A stretch of 51,570 nucleotides of DNA from Clostridia bacterium (GCA_017545905.1 JAFWXL010000043.1:1-51570), one strand, 5' to 3'. Shown: positions 8,029 to 17,025, counted from the first letter of the stretch. Notes: generated from the letters alone by a model not told the origin. Numbers and translations: made by a program.

Positions 8029-8994
8029 TTACAGGATATGCACAAGCATGTTCGCGCCCTCGTCCATCTCCAGCCTGAGCAGATGCTCGCGCTCAAGCGT
8101 GCGCAGCACATCCGAAAAGCGTCGAAGGCCGATCTGCCTTTCGGTGAAATCCGGGTAGAGCGTCTGCACGGCAGACTTGAGAATCGACGGATTGACGCGG
8201 TCAAAACCGTCCTCCTTATAGGCGGAGAGAATGCGGGCAAACACACCGACATAATTCTCGCGCGTGAGCTGCTCCACAGCGGCATACGCCTGATTGAGCC
8301 GCAGGATCAGGTTATACTCTTCGCTCTCCATCTCAAAGGAGCCAAACTGCTCTTCCAGCTTGGCCAGCAGCTTGCCAAATGTCGAAAAGCCGACGCTCTT
8401 TTCCGAGAAATTGGGTCGCAGGCGCAGCAGCACGCTCTTGACCTCGGAGGCGAGCATCTCGCCGCCCTCGCTCTCGCGCAGGATGGTCACGATCAGATCG
8501 TTGACGTCGGAGAGAGTCAGCGCATTGCTCACCTCGCTCACCGAGCGCTCCTTGCCGCTGGACACGCTCTCCAGGAACTGGAACTCGCTGCACGCATTCA
8601 TGAACACGCTGCTCGCCGCCTCGCTTCGCGAGATGCCCAGCACAAACTTGCCCATGCTCTTGAGCTTGCCCACCAGCGGCACATAGTCACTGTCACCGGA
8701 GACGATGCAGAAGCTGTCGATCAGCTCGTTGCGGTAGGCGATCTCCAGCGCGTCGATGACCAGCTGGATATCGGAATTATTCTTCTGATTACGGCCGTAG
8801 CGCAGGCTCGGCACGACGGTGAACGTATTGGACAGCAGCGTTTCCTTGAGATCGGAATAGCTGTCCGTATAGCCGTAGACCTTGCCGATGAGAATATCGC
8901 CGCGGATCTTCACACGCTCGATCACGTCCATCAGCATGCTCTGCTTGCCGCCGCAGTTTTCAAGGTCTACAAACAGTGCAAAATGAGAAGCCAT
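8029..8994 (-). CDS. NYN-domain putative ribonuclease with two OST-HTH/LOTUS domains
   Basis: The protein has 321 residues. Residues 4-140 are a NYN/PIN-like nuclease domain of the LabA/DUF88 type, with acidic residues in FVDLEN (D10), NNSDIQLVIDA (D75, D81) and SGDSDYVPL (D101, D103) that would bind the metal. Two LOTUS (OST-HTH) domains follow, about 160-232 (NPNFSEK-like RPNFSEKSVGFSTFGKLL) and 243-312 (YPDFTERQIGLRRFSDVL), each with the family F..G F..F..LL pattern. LOTUS domains bind RNA, notably G-rich or structured RNA. ATG at 8994 is chosen because AAAGGA precedes it and NYN homology starts there. Its RNA target is unknown. Confidence 0.88.
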   Translation of the reverse strand: MASHFALFVDLENCGGKQSMLMDVIERVKIRGDILIGKVYGYTDSYSDLKETLLSNTFTVVPSLRYGRNQKNNSDIQLVIDALEIAYRNELIDSFCIVSGDSDYVPLVGKLKSMGKFVLGISRSEAASSVFMNACSEFQFLESVSSGKERSVSEVSNALTLSDVNDLIVTILRESEGGEMLASEVKSVLLRLRPNFSEKSVGFSTFGKLLAKLEEQFGSFEMESEEYNLILRLNQAYAAVEQLTRENYVGVFARILSAYKEDGFDRVNPSILKSAVQTLYPDFTERQIGLRRFSDVLRTLEREHLLRLEMDEGANMLVHIL

Positions 8995-9012
8995 AGTTTT
9001 TTTCCTTTCCGG

Positions 9013-9135
9013 GGAGGGGGACGGCGGGGCTGCCGCCCCGGGCCCTGCCTGAGGGATTTCATCCCTCAGACTCCCTTCTTCGCTTCGCGGCGCTTTTAAG
9101 CCGCTTTGTTGGGGGCGAACTGTGTTCGCCCACGG
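9013..9135 (-). repeat. Dispersed palindromic repeat, copy B
   Basis: On the minus strand it reads GGGCGAAC/GTTCGCCC hairpin, GCGGC/GCCGC hairpin, GCGAAGCGAAGAAGGGAG, then hairpin 1 TGAGGGATGAAATCCCTCA (9050-9068) and hairpin 2 GGGGCGGCAGCCCC (9026-9039). It fills the gap between the CapA-like gene and the NYN-LOTUS gene. It shares core and layout with copies C, D and E. Confidence 0.75.
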
Positions 9136-9157
9136 GATAGGTATGGATAATCGGCGA

Positions 9158-10333
9158 TTACTGCCACTCACCGTTCACAAATTCTTTCATATTGGAGGAG
9201 CGCTTGAGGATGCGATTGACGATGCGGTCCGCTTCGTCGCCCTCGGCGAGGATCGGGCGATAGTCCGTGCCGTCGGAAAGCGCCGTCAGGCGCAGGGGAA
9301 CGATGGTTACCTCAGGCGCTTCCGCGTAATCCTCATGCACGGTGAACGTCACGCGCGCGGCATAGGCGTCCCGGTCATCCGGATCAACGTTGCCGCCGAA
9401 GACCAGATTGCCCACAGAATAGAGGATATAGCTGTCTTCATAGGCTTCGATGCCCTGCACGATATGCGGATGATGGCCCACGACGATATCCGCGCCGGCC
9501 CTGATCGCCGCGCGCCCGATGGAGCGCTGCTCGCCGGTGAAATCCTCGCGGTATTCGCTGCCCCAGTGGAAGGACGCAATCACGATCTGGCAGCCCATCT
9601 CGCGCAGCGCCTTCACGTCCTTGCTGATGTCCTTCTTGCCGTCCTTATACGGGAAGCAATAGCCGGTCATGCCGACCTTGACGCCGTCTTTCTCAAACAC
9701 GCCCAGCTGCCCGTTGCCGCTGACGGTAAGACCCGCCGCCTCCAGATTGGCGATGGTGTCGTCGCGGCCCTTTGTTCCGTAGTCCAGCGTATGGTTATTG
9801 GCGACGGTGACCGCCTCGACGCTGCCCAGCGTCAGGATATCGGTGTATTCCGCCGGGCCCTTGAAATTGAATTTCTTTTCCTTTTTCTGCGTTTCCTCGG
9901 TCAGCGTGCCCTCGAAATTGACCAGCGTCATATCATCTGCGGCAAACAGATCACTCAGCCCCGAGAAGAACCAGCCGTAGCCCTTTTCCTGCGCCACGCG
10001 CTCAAAGCAGTCGTCGCGCTTACGCAGATCGTCGGTGGAGCCCAGCGTCGTATCGCCGGCCAGCGTGAGGGTGAATGTTCTGGGCCACGCCGCGTTTTGC
10101 GCGTCTGCCGCCTGCGGCCCGCTCTGTGTCCATGCCGCTCCGTCCCCGCCGGCCTGTACCGCCTCCGGGTCGGTTGCCTCGTCGAGCACATCAACGAGCA
10201 TGGGCATCGCCTCATCCGCATCAAGCTTCTGGTAGTTCAGATTCGGGTTGCTCAGGTCATAATTCATGTCTGCAAGGGCCGTGCCCGTCAGCATTGTCAT
10301 CATCAGCAGGAAAGCAAGCGCTCTTTTTTTCAT
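9158..10333 (-). CDS. CapA family (PGA_cap metallophosphatase-like) exported protein
   Basis: The protein has 391 residues with signal peptide MKKRALAFLLMMTMLTGTALA, so it acts outside the membrane. After a low-complexity linker, residues 85-340 carry the CapA motifs in order: LTLAGDTTLG, LVNFEGTLT, VANNHTLDYG, ASFHWGSEY and VVGHHPHIVQGIE. These form the metal site of the calcineurin-like PGA_cap fold, first known from poly-gamma-glutamate synthesis. No capB/capC genes are nearby, so a role in polymer export is unproven; many stand-alone members have unknown substrates. The stop at 9158 is followed by repeat copy B, which separates it from the next gene on the same strand. Confidence 0.85.
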   Translation of the reverse strand: MKKRALAFLLMMTMLTGTALADMNYDLSNPNLNYQKLDADEAMPMLVDVLDEATDPEAVQAGGDGAAWTQSGPQAADAQNAAWPRTFTLTLAGDTTLGSTDDLRKRDDCFERVAQEKGYGWFFSGLSDLFAADDMTLVNFEGTLTEETQKKEKKFNFKGPAEYTDILTLGSVEAVTVANNHTLDYGTKGRDDTIANLEAAGLTVSGNGQLGVFEKDGVKVGMTGYCFPYKDGKKDISKDVKALREMGCQIVIASFHWGSEYREDFTGEQRSIGRAAIRAGADIVVGHHPHIVQGIEAYEDSYILYSVGNLVFGGNVDPDDRDAYAARVTFTVHEDYAEAPEVTIVPLRLTALSDGTDYRPILAEGDEADRIVNRILKRSSNMKEFVNGEWQ

Positions 10334-10469
10334 TGCGTTTCCTCCACATACAGATTTCTGTTTATCTTTATCATTTTATCACAGGAAACGCGTTTGTTCA
10401 AGGCGCTTGCCATCGGCGCCCACGCGTGCTATGCTGGTTTCAGACAGGACGAAAGCGAGGGATGCCGTC

Positions 10470-10676
10470 ATGCACGGAGACAGAAAAAAGCTGCGCGCGC
10501 TGCTGAGCGCGCTGATAGCCGAGCGCGAAGACTGCCAGCTTCTCTATATTCCACAGGGCGCGATGGGTATGCGCCGCATGATCCGCGCGCTGCTTGCCAT
10601 GCGCACGCCAAAGCAGAGCGACCCCCTGGCGGAGCTGATTGCTGAATTTCACAGGACGGATATCTACGGCGAATGA
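10470..10676 (+). CDS. Hypothetical 68-residue protein
   Basis: A small helical, basic protein (MHGDRKKLRALLSALIAER...QGAMGMRRMIRALLAMR...). ATG at 10470 is preferred because GCGAGGG precedes it by about 8 bases; a longer in-frame start at 10266 would run through the divergent capA-like promoter region. A clear terminator follows at 10717. The MRRMIRALLAMRTP stretch followed by an acidic helix faintly recalls the N-terminal helical part of macrodomain ADP-ribose hydrolases (RRLLRALMNVRPP), but no macrodomain follows. This is only a pattern resemblance. It is divergent from the CapA-like gene. Confidence 0.5.
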   Translation: MHGDRKKLRALLSALIAEREDCQLLYIPQGAMGMRRMIRALLAMRTPKQSDPLAELIAEFHRTDIYGE

Positions 10677-10716
10677 GCGGCTGTTCATCCTGCCGGTTCA
10701 TGCTTTTTCCAAACAG

Positions 10717-10740
10717 AGCGGAAGATTTTTCCGCTTTTTT
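10717..10740 (+). terminator. Rho-independent terminator
   Basis: AGCGGAA (10717-10723), a 5-base loop and TTCCGCT (10729-10735) are followed by a T-run to 10740. It ends the 68-residue orphan gene. Confidence 0.85.
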
Positions 10741-10779
10741 CAATTTTGCGCATTTTCTGGAATTTCTTTTCTGCAGGCA

Positions 10780-10836
10780 TTGACATGTTCTCGCTGCGGT
10801 GTTATACTTTATCACACTAAAGCACTAACTCACTAA
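10780..10836 (+). promoter_or_regulatory. Strong sigma-A promoter with three CACTAA octamer repeats
   Basis: TTGACA (10780-10785), a 17-base spacer and TATACT (10803-10808) form a near-consensus promoter for the amino-acid ABC operon. The likely start of transcription is immediately followed by CACTAA at 10815, 10823 and 10831, an exact 8-base period (CACTAAAG, CACTAACT, CACTAAAG). Such phasing just after +1 suggests an operator, or a structured leader start. Confidence 0.8.
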
Positions 10837-10860
10837 AGTATCCGAAAGGAGATTCTGTTT

Positions 10861-11679
10861 ATGAAGAAGATGTTCGCACTGCTGCTCGCCGCTCTGATGC
10901 TGCTGACCTGCTCTGCCCTGGCCGAGGACACGGGCCTTGCCGACGTGCTGGCCAAGGGCAAGCTGATCATGGGCTTTGACGAAGCGTATCCGCCGTTTGG
11001 CTATGTGGACGAAAATGGCGAGCACGTCGGTTTTGATATCGATCTGGCGAAGGAAGTCGCCGCGCGCTTGGGCGTTGAGCTCGTTCTGCAGCCGATCTCC
11101 TGGGACGCCAAGGAGCTTGAGCTTTCCGGCGGCAACATCGACTGCATCTGGTCCGGCCTGACGATCACCCCGGAGCGCAGGGAGCAGATGACCTTCACCA
11201 TGCCTTATGTCGCCAATGAGCAGATCATGGTCGTCATGGCAGATTCCGGTATCGCCTCCGCTGCGGACGTCGCCGGCAAGGTGCTGGGCACGCAGACCGC
11301 TTCCGCCTCCGTGGATGCGCTGGACGCCAATCCCGCCGTCAGGGACAGCCTGGCTGAGATTGCGCTTTCCGACGATTTCGTCGCTGCGCTGATGGATCTG
11401 CGCCTGGGCGGCATCGACGTGCTGCTCATCGACTCCACCGTCGGCAACTACTACATCGCCCAGCAGGCTGATCCGGATTCCTTCCTCGTGCTGCCGGAGG
11501 TGCTGCAGGCTGAGGAATACGGCATCGCCGTGCGCAAGGGCGAAGTGACGCTGGCCGACGCGATCAACGCCCAGCTCATCGCCATCCAGGAGGACGGCAC
11601 GCTTGATACCATCCGCAGCACGTGGTTCGCCAACGATGTGACCACCATCGCCAAATACGCCAGCGAGTACAAGAAGTAA
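10861..11679 (+). CDS. Polar amino-acid ABC transporter, substrate-binding protein
   Basis: The protein has 272 residues of the bacterial solute-binding family 3. The signal peptide MKKMFALLLAALMLLTCSALA ends in ALA before ED, so signal peptidase I cleavage is likely; the cysteine is not in a good lipobox. Family marks include GKLIMGFDEAYPPFGYVDE, GFDIDLAKEVAARLG, WSGLTITPERREQ and the inter-lobe AEEYGIAVRKG, where the aspartate and arginine that hold an alpha-amino acid usually lie. It precedes its permease and ATPase. The exact amino acid cannot be read from sequence. It has AAAGGAG before ATG and a strong promoter upstream. Confidence 0.93.
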   Translation: MKKMFALLLAALMLLTCSALAEDTGLADVLAKGKLIMGFDEAYPPFGYVDENGEHVGFDIDLAKEVAARLGVELVLQPISWDAKELELSGGNIDCIWSGLTITPERREQMTFTMPYVANEQIMVVMADSGIASAADVAGKVLGTQTASASVDALDANPAVRDSLAEIALSDDFVAALMDLRLGGIDVLLIDSTVGNYYIAQQADPDSFLVLPEVLQAEEYGIAVRKGEVTLADAINAQLIAIQEDGTLDTIRSTWFANDVTTIAKYASEYKK

Positions 11680-11691
11680 TTCCCTCCAATA

Positions 11692-11728
11692 CGGATGAGG
11701 CTGTAATCCCCGATTACAGCCTCATCCG
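11692..11728 (+). other. Perfect 17-bp hairpin between binding-protein and permease genes
   Basis: CGGATGAGGCTGTAATC (11692-11708), loop CCC, GATTACAGCCTCATCCG (11712-11728). No T-run follows, so it should let some polymerase through while protecting the upstream message from 3' decay. This would give more binding protein than permease, as in other ABC importers. Confidence 0.7.
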
Positions 11729-11739
11729 CGCGCTGAGAA

Positions 11740-11810
11740 GCGTTAGGGCTGCCGCCCTAAAACCCGCCAAGGGACTTCGCCCCTTGACCCCATGTACGCT
11801 TCGCGGCTAC
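11740..11810 (-). repeat. Dispersed palindromic repeat, copy C
   Basis: On the minus strand it reads GCCGCGAAGCG (11797-11807), hairpin 1 CAAGGGGCGAAGTCCCTTG (11768-11786) and hairpin 2 TTAGGGCGGCAGCCCTAA (11743-11760). Both stems differ from copy B by compensating base changes. It lies inside the ABC operon, between two co-directional genes. Confidence 0.75.
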
Positions 11811-11842
11811 AAATTGACAGTTTGCAGAAATAAGAGGAATGT

Positions 11843-12508
11843 ATGAGATACTTCAACAATCCTGAGGCGATGATTAAGCTCATCGCCGCCATGCAGGACG
11901 GCTTCGCCAATACGCTCGCCATCTTTTTCCTGACGCTGCTCTTCTCCATTCCGCTGGGCATGGTCGTGGCGCTTCTGCGGATGTCAAGGCGCCGCATGAT
12001 CAGCGTGCCCGTCTCGCTGTATATTCTGGTCATGCGCGGCACGCCGCTGATGCTGCAGATCTTTGCGATCTACTTTGCCATTCCCATGCTGCTGGGGCAG
12101 AATCTGGACCGCATGGCGGCGACCATCCTCGCCTTCTCGCTCAACTATGCGGCATATTTCGCCGAGATCTTCCGCGGCGGCATGATGTCCATCCCCGTCG
12201 GCCAGCACGAGGCCTGTCAGGTGCTGGGCTTTACGAAGATACAGGCGTTTTTCCATGTTGTGCTGCCGCAGGTATGCAAGCGCGTGCTGCTTCCTGTATC
12301 CAATGAGGTCATCACCCTCGTCAAGGATACCTCGCTGGCGAACATCATCGCCGTCTCCGAGCTCTTCCGCGCGGCGAAAAACGAGGCCAGCCGCACGGCT
12401 TCCGTGGAGCCGCTGTTTGTCGCAGGCCTCTTCTATCTGGCAATGAACGGCGTGGTGACGCTGGTGTTCAGCTATCTGACCAGACGCTTTGACTACTACA
12501 AGGACTGA
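11843..12508 (+). CDS. Polar amino-acid ABC transporter, permease
   Basis: This 221-residue inner-membrane permease of the His/Glu/Gln/Arg/opine (HisM/GlnP) family has about five transmembrane segments. Family marks are the N-terminal GFANTLAIFFLTLLFSIPLG, the VMRGTPLMLQIFAIYF segment, and the cytoplasmic EAA loop HEACQVLGFTKIQAFFHVVLP that docks the ATPase. Only one permease gene is present, so it probably works as a homodimer. It lies 163 bases after the binding-protein gene, across a hairpin and a repeat, and 16 bases before the ATPase gene. AAGAGGAATGT precedes the ATG. Confidence 0.93.
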   Translation: MRYFNNPEAMIKLIAAMQDGFANTLAIFFLTLLFSIPLGMVVALLRMSRRRMISVPVSLYILVMRGTPLMLQIFAIYFAIPMLLGQNLDRMAATILAFSLNYAAYFAEIFRGGMMSIPVGQHEACQVLGFTKIQAFFHVVLPQVCKRVLLPVSNEVITLVKDTSLANIIAVSELFRAAKNEASRTASVEPLFVAGLFYLAMNGVVTLVFSYLTRRFDYYKD

Positions 12509-12524
12509 GGAAGGAGGTTTCACG

Positions 12525-13280
<756 letters not shown>

Positions 13281-13293
13281 ATTGATCATACAG

Positions 13294-13325
13294 AGCAGGC
13301 AAGCGGACGCATGCCTGCTTTTTTG
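13294..13325 (+). terminator. Rho-independent terminator of the amino-acid ABC operon
   Basis: AGCAGGCA (13294-13301), a 10-base loop and TGCCTGCT (13312-13319) are followed by six T. Confidence 0.88.
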
Positions 13326-13332
13326 CTGCCGC

Positions 13333-14523
13333 TCACTGTATCCGCACATCCGCCGCCACGCTGACGCCTGCCGTTTCATACCTCTCCGGCCAGTTCACAG
13401 CCTCCCATGCAGGGATATCAATGCACTGCCTGATCGCAATGCGCCCGAAGCCGACGCCGTCGCAGGAGGCTGCGCGCAGCTTGAGCAGAACGCCGACTGC
13501 CTCACGCTCGATCTGCGCGGCGATGGCGGCGGCAGCCTCCCGTTCCTCGCCTGCGACATGCTCCAGCAGCATATCGATGTGCACCTTCAGCGTACCGTCA
13601 TCGCCGATACTGCGCCTGACGCGCGTGGGCAGCTTTGTCCTGTAGAGCGCATCGCCGATAAAGGCTGCATGCCGCTGCGCCCTGCCCATCATCAGGCACA
13701 GAAGACCGGTTTCCTCGCCGGTGAGCGTGCCCGTCATGCGCGGCCCGGAAAACAGTGCGCTGCCCAGATACTCGTTTTCCGCCGGCGACGTCCGCGGCAG
13801 ATGCCCGGGCAGACGGTCCATATCCGCGCCGCCGGAGAGCACCAGCGACGCGTCAAATGTATTGGCTGCAGCGTATACCGCCAGCGCATCCATCGTATCC
13901 GATTCCATCGCTGCGATGACGGAAGCCAGCTGCGCATCCGGCGGTATGGTATCCATCTGCGAAAAGTGATCAAAGAGCACCTCCAGATACTTCGAAAGCC
14001 GCACGCCCAGTATCGCGCGCTGGCGGCGGATGAAATCGCCCGCATCATCCGGCGTCACCACGACAATCGCCCCGCCGTTGGCCCGGTACATGCCGTGAAT
14101 CTCCCTGAGAATGGAGAGCGTCGCGTCCGTCTCAGCCAGCGTGCGGCTGATGACGATCTCGCGCAGCTGCGAGAGATTCACCGTGCGCGGCGTGGTGCTC
14201 GACAGCAGATTCAGCGCGCGCAGACAGCTGGGCGCGGTCGCGCTCATGACGATGTAGCCCGGCTCCGGCTGCTCAATCTCGCCGTCCGGCTGCGCGCCCT
14301 GCGTGTCTCCCTCCTGCTGCGCTGCCTGCCCGGAGGATGATGCGCCGCCTACGGCCTCCTGCGTGCCCGAGAGCGCCTTGACCGTCACCGTCAGATTGCC
14401 GTCCGGCGCAGGATCCACCGCCATGGAGAGCACAAACAGACAGCTCTCGATCTCCTGCCCGCCGCCGCAGCCCGTGAGCAGCAGACAGCACATAAGCAGC
14501 AGGCCCAGCGCGGCTTTTTTCAT
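13333..14523 (-). CDS. gerC: Ger(x)C family spore germination lipoprotein
   Basis: This 396-residue lipoprotein is the C subunit of a germinant receptor in the spore inner membrane. The lipobox LLTGC puts the lipidated cysteine at residue 19. The N-terminal domain starts ESCLFVLSMAVDPAPDG, close to the usual GerC opening after the lipobox. The middle has RTVNLSQLREIVISRTLAE, the FSQ/HLKVIVISE-type strand of this family. The C-terminal domain includes KVHIDMLLEHVA and the acidic helix with repeated alanines. Residues 70-105 form a Gln/Gly/Glu-rich insert not usual for the family. Its start overlaps the gerB stop by 4 bases. Confidence 0.85.
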   Translation of the reverse strand: MKKAALGLLLMCCLLLTGCGGGQEIESCLFVLSMAVDPAPDGNLTVTVKALSGTQEAVGGASSSGQAAQQEGDTQGAQPDGEIEQPEPGYIVMSATAPSCLRALNLLSSTTPRTVNLSQLREIVISRTLAETDATLSILREIHGMYRANGGAIVVVTPDDAGDFIRRQRAILGVRLSKYLEVLFDHFSQMDTIPPDAQLASVIAAMESDTMDALAVYAAANTFDASLVLSGGADMDRLPGHLPRTSPAENEYLGSALFSGPRMTGTLTGEETGLLCLMMGRAQRHAAFIGDALYRTKLPTRVRRSIGDDGTLKVHIDMLLEHVAGEEREAAAAIAAQIEREAVGVLLKLRAASCDGVGFGRIAIRQCIDIPAWEAVNWPERYETAGVSVAADVRIQ

Positions 14524-15581
14524 ATCCGCCGCCCCCTTCCCGCAAAAATGCCCAGCAGCAGGGCCGCCGCGCCAATCGCCGGCGCACTGGAGAGAACCGG
14601 CACATCTCCCTGCAGCACCCTGAGCGCGAGGCTCAGCCCCAGCAGGAGCACCAGTATGGCCAGCCCTGCGCGCCGCCTTCTGAGCGCAGGAAACGCCAGC
14701 ACCAGCGCCTGCTCTGCCGCGCAGAGCATATTTGCCGCAAGCAGCAGCATTGCCATCAGCTTGGCGGTCATCAGCAGCATCTGCCGCACGCCCTCATGCC
14801 TTGCCCCGCCTGCCGTCATGCTCAGCCGCGCGCTCCATTCGCCGCTTTTTGCAATCACCTCATACGTCGTGCATGCGCAGGTCAGAAACAGCAGCGCTGC
14901 ACCCAGACCGGCGCCCGCCAGCACGCGCACAAGAAAGAATTGCGTTTGCGGCACGCAGGCGCCGTCATCCTGCGCGCGCCGCTGCGCAAGCTCCGGCGGC
15001 GGCAGCGTCAGCATGAGCACAGGCGCCGCGCCAAAGAGCATGGCAAGCGACGCGACGCCCACTTTCGCCGCGCCTGCGCCCAGAATCGGAAACAGCCCCG
15101 CCGGCACGCGCACCGGCGCAGCCGCCAGCGAAAGCCCCAGCACCAGCACGGGCAGCGCATAGCGCATGGCAAAGCTCAGCCGCGGCGTCCCAATGCCGCC
15201 TGACAGCGCGCAAAGCGCAGCGGCAGCCAATGCGAGAATCTCCGTCCATGCGTGATTGGCCTGCACCACCAGCGTATTGGCGGCAAAGCCAACCAGCGAT
15301 GTGGCCGCGAACGCGCTGCAGCCGAGAAGCGTCAGCGCCACCAGCACCCAGTATGCCCGCCCCTGCAAGCCGCCGTCCAGCACGCGCCGGCAGCGCGCGC
15401 ACAGCCATGCGGCAAACAGCAGCGACGGAATTGCTGCCAGCCACGCGCCCGTCAGCGCCAGCGGCATGCCGACTGCACAGCCGCTTAAAAACACCTGCGC
15501 GCCCACGCACAGGCCCGCGGCGCACGCCCTGACCCGCCAGCTGCCCAGCGTGCGCTCATCCATCTGCTTTTCGTTTGGCAA
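14520..15581 (-). CDS. gerB: GerAB-like spore germination permease
   Basis: A very hydrophobic 353-residue protein with about nine or ten transmembrane segments and a high Ala/Leu content. It sits between gerA and gerC and has the size of the GerAB germinant-binding subunit of the APC-superfamily type. It is divergent in sequence, so the call leans on operon position. A TTG start at 15581 with GAGGA six bases upstream is preferred; ATG at 15563 is the alternative and lacks a good binding site. Either overlaps the gerA end (26 or 8 bases), showing translational coupling. The ligand cannot be predicted. Confidence 0.75.
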   Translation of the reverse strand: MPNEKQMDERTLGSWRVRACAAGLCVGAQVFLSGCAVGMPLALTGAWLAAIPSLLFAAWLCARCRRVLDGGLQGRAYWVLVALTLLGCSAFAATSLVGFAANTLVVQANHAWTEILALAAAALCALSGGIGTPRLSFAMRYALPVLVLGLSLAAAPVRVPAGLFPILGAGAAKVGVASLAMLFGAAPVLMLTLPPPELAQRRAQDDGACVPQTQFFLVRVLAGAGLGAALLFLTCACTTYEVIAKSGEWSARLSMTAGGARHEGVRQMLLMTAKLMAMLLLAANMLCAAEQALVLAFPALRRRRAGLAILVLLLGLSLALRVLQGDVPVLSSAPAIGAAALLLGIFAGRGRRI

Positions 15582-17025
15582 AGAAGGTCCTCGCTTTCTG
15601 ATATTTCATCGGCATCCGCAGCAGAATATCGGGATTGCCCCTTCGCGGCGGCGTGAGCGGCGCAGTCAGCGGCGAGCCCGCAGAGTTTGTCGCGCACAGC
15701 GCGCACAGCAGCACGCCAAGCAGCAGCACCATGGCATACAGCCCGCCCATCGCCCCGGCTACAAGGAAAAGCAGCTGTACGATCTTCAGCCCGACGCTCA
15801 GCGCATACCCCGGTACGCAGAATCCTCCCAGACCGCTGGCCGCCACCACGATGAGCAGCAGCGGCGATACGATATCCGCGCTCACGGCGCTCTGCCCCAG
15901 AATCAGGCCCGAAACAATGCCCAGCGCATTGCCCATTGCGCCGGGCGCACGCAGCCCTGCCTCGTTGATCAGGTCAAAGGCCAGCGTCATGAGCAGAGCC
16001 TCCAGAAATGTCGGAACCGGCACGCGCGAGCTCGACTCATACACGGATGTGAGCAGCATGGGCGAGAGCAGCTCCTGATGGAACCGCAGCACCGCCAGAT
16101 ACAGCCCCGGCAGAAACACATGGATCAGCACGCCGATGGCGCGCACGATGCGAAGAAATGTGCCGTACTGCCAGCGCATCGATGCGTCATCCGGTGTGTG
16201 CAGCTGGTGATAGATCGTCGCCGGCGCGCCCAGCGCAGCGGGCGAACCATCCGTGAGCACAACAACCTGTCCCTCCGCCAGAAACGACGCTGCCCTGTCC
16301 GGCCGCTCCGTGCGCACACACTGGGGCAGCAGGGAAAACGGATGCTCCTCAATGAGCTGCTCCACCTCGCCTGTGGTCAGCGCAAAGTCATACGTGCAGC
16401 TCTCCAGCCGCGCGCGGATCTTATCCACCATGCTTTCATCTGCCGTGCCACGCAGATACATGAGCGCGCAGCGCGTCTTCATCTTTCCGCCGGCGGTCAC
16501 GAACTGCGTGATCAGCTCCTCGCGCTGCACGATGCGCCTCAGCAGCGTGATATTGGTGCGGATGGATTCATTGAAGCTCTCGTGCGGGCCAAGCACCACC
16601 TGCTCCGCCTCCGGCCTGCCGATGGTCCGCTTTTCAAAACCGCGTACATCCATCACGCAGGCTGTCGCACATCCCTCGCTCAGCAGCGCGCACTGCCCGC
16701 CCAGCACATCGGCGATGATCTCGTCCACATTGTCCTTCATCTTCATCGGCAGCACGGACACGGTATGGCCCATCAGAAACGCCGCGCGCCGCTCTCCGGG
16801 CACGTTCTCGCCCGCATCTTCGGGCAGATCCATGCAGGGCTTGAGGATATTTTCATTGATCATCTGCATATTCACCATGCCATCCACGGCGATGATCGCC
16901 GATTCAAACGCCCCGCTTTGAAAGCGGCGAATCAGAATATCCGCATTGGCCGGCGCGCCGAAGCGGCTGCGAAAGATATCCAGATTGCGCGAGAGCACGC
17001 CAAGCAGAACGACCGCATCTTCCAT
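15556..17025 (-). CDS. gerA: GerA family spore germination protein
   Basis: This 489-residue A subunit of a germinant receptor has an N-terminal cytoplasmic domain (residues 1-290, with EDAVVLLGVLSRNLDIF and GPHESFNESIRTNITLLRRI) and a C-terminal membrane domain of four to five helices. The latter includes the family motif RVPVPTFLEALLMTLAFDLI and EAGLRAPGAMGNALGIVSGL. ATG at 17025 is chosen because GGAGG lies 7 bases upstream; an ATG at 17031 would touch the binding site. It leads gerA-gerB-gerC. Its promoter would be expected to need a forespore sigma factor; no such site could be called with confidence. Confidence 0.93.
   Translation of the reverse strand: MEDAVVLLGVLSRNLDIFRSRFGAPANADILIRRFQSGAFESAIIAVDGMVNMQMINENILKPCMDLPEDAGENVPGERRAAFLMGHTVSVLPMKMKDNVDEIIADVLGGQCALLSEGCATACVMDVRGFEKRTIGRPEAEQVVLGPHESFNESIRTNITLLRRIVQREELITQFVTAGGKMKTRCALMYLRGTADESMVDKIRARLESCTYDFALTTGEVEQLIEEHPFSLLPQCVRTERPDRAASFLAEGQVVVLTDGSPAALGAPATIYHQLHTPDDASMRWQYGTFLRIVRAIGVLIHVFLPGLYLAVLRFHQELLSPMLLTSVYESSSRVPVPTFLEALLMTLAFDLINEAGLRAPGAMGNALGIVSGLILGQSAVSADIVSPLLLIVVAASGLGGFCVPGYALSVGLKIVQLLFLVAGAMGGLYAMVLLLGVLLCALCATNSAGSPLTAPLTPPRRGNPDILLRMPMKYQKARTFFAKRKADG

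Noticed and set aside
6367-9099. A 910-codon open frame on the plus strand
   Set aside because: It is antisense to three genes with clear signal peptide or domain motifs; His/Arg/Ala-rich composition is typical of a shadow frame in GC-rich DNA.
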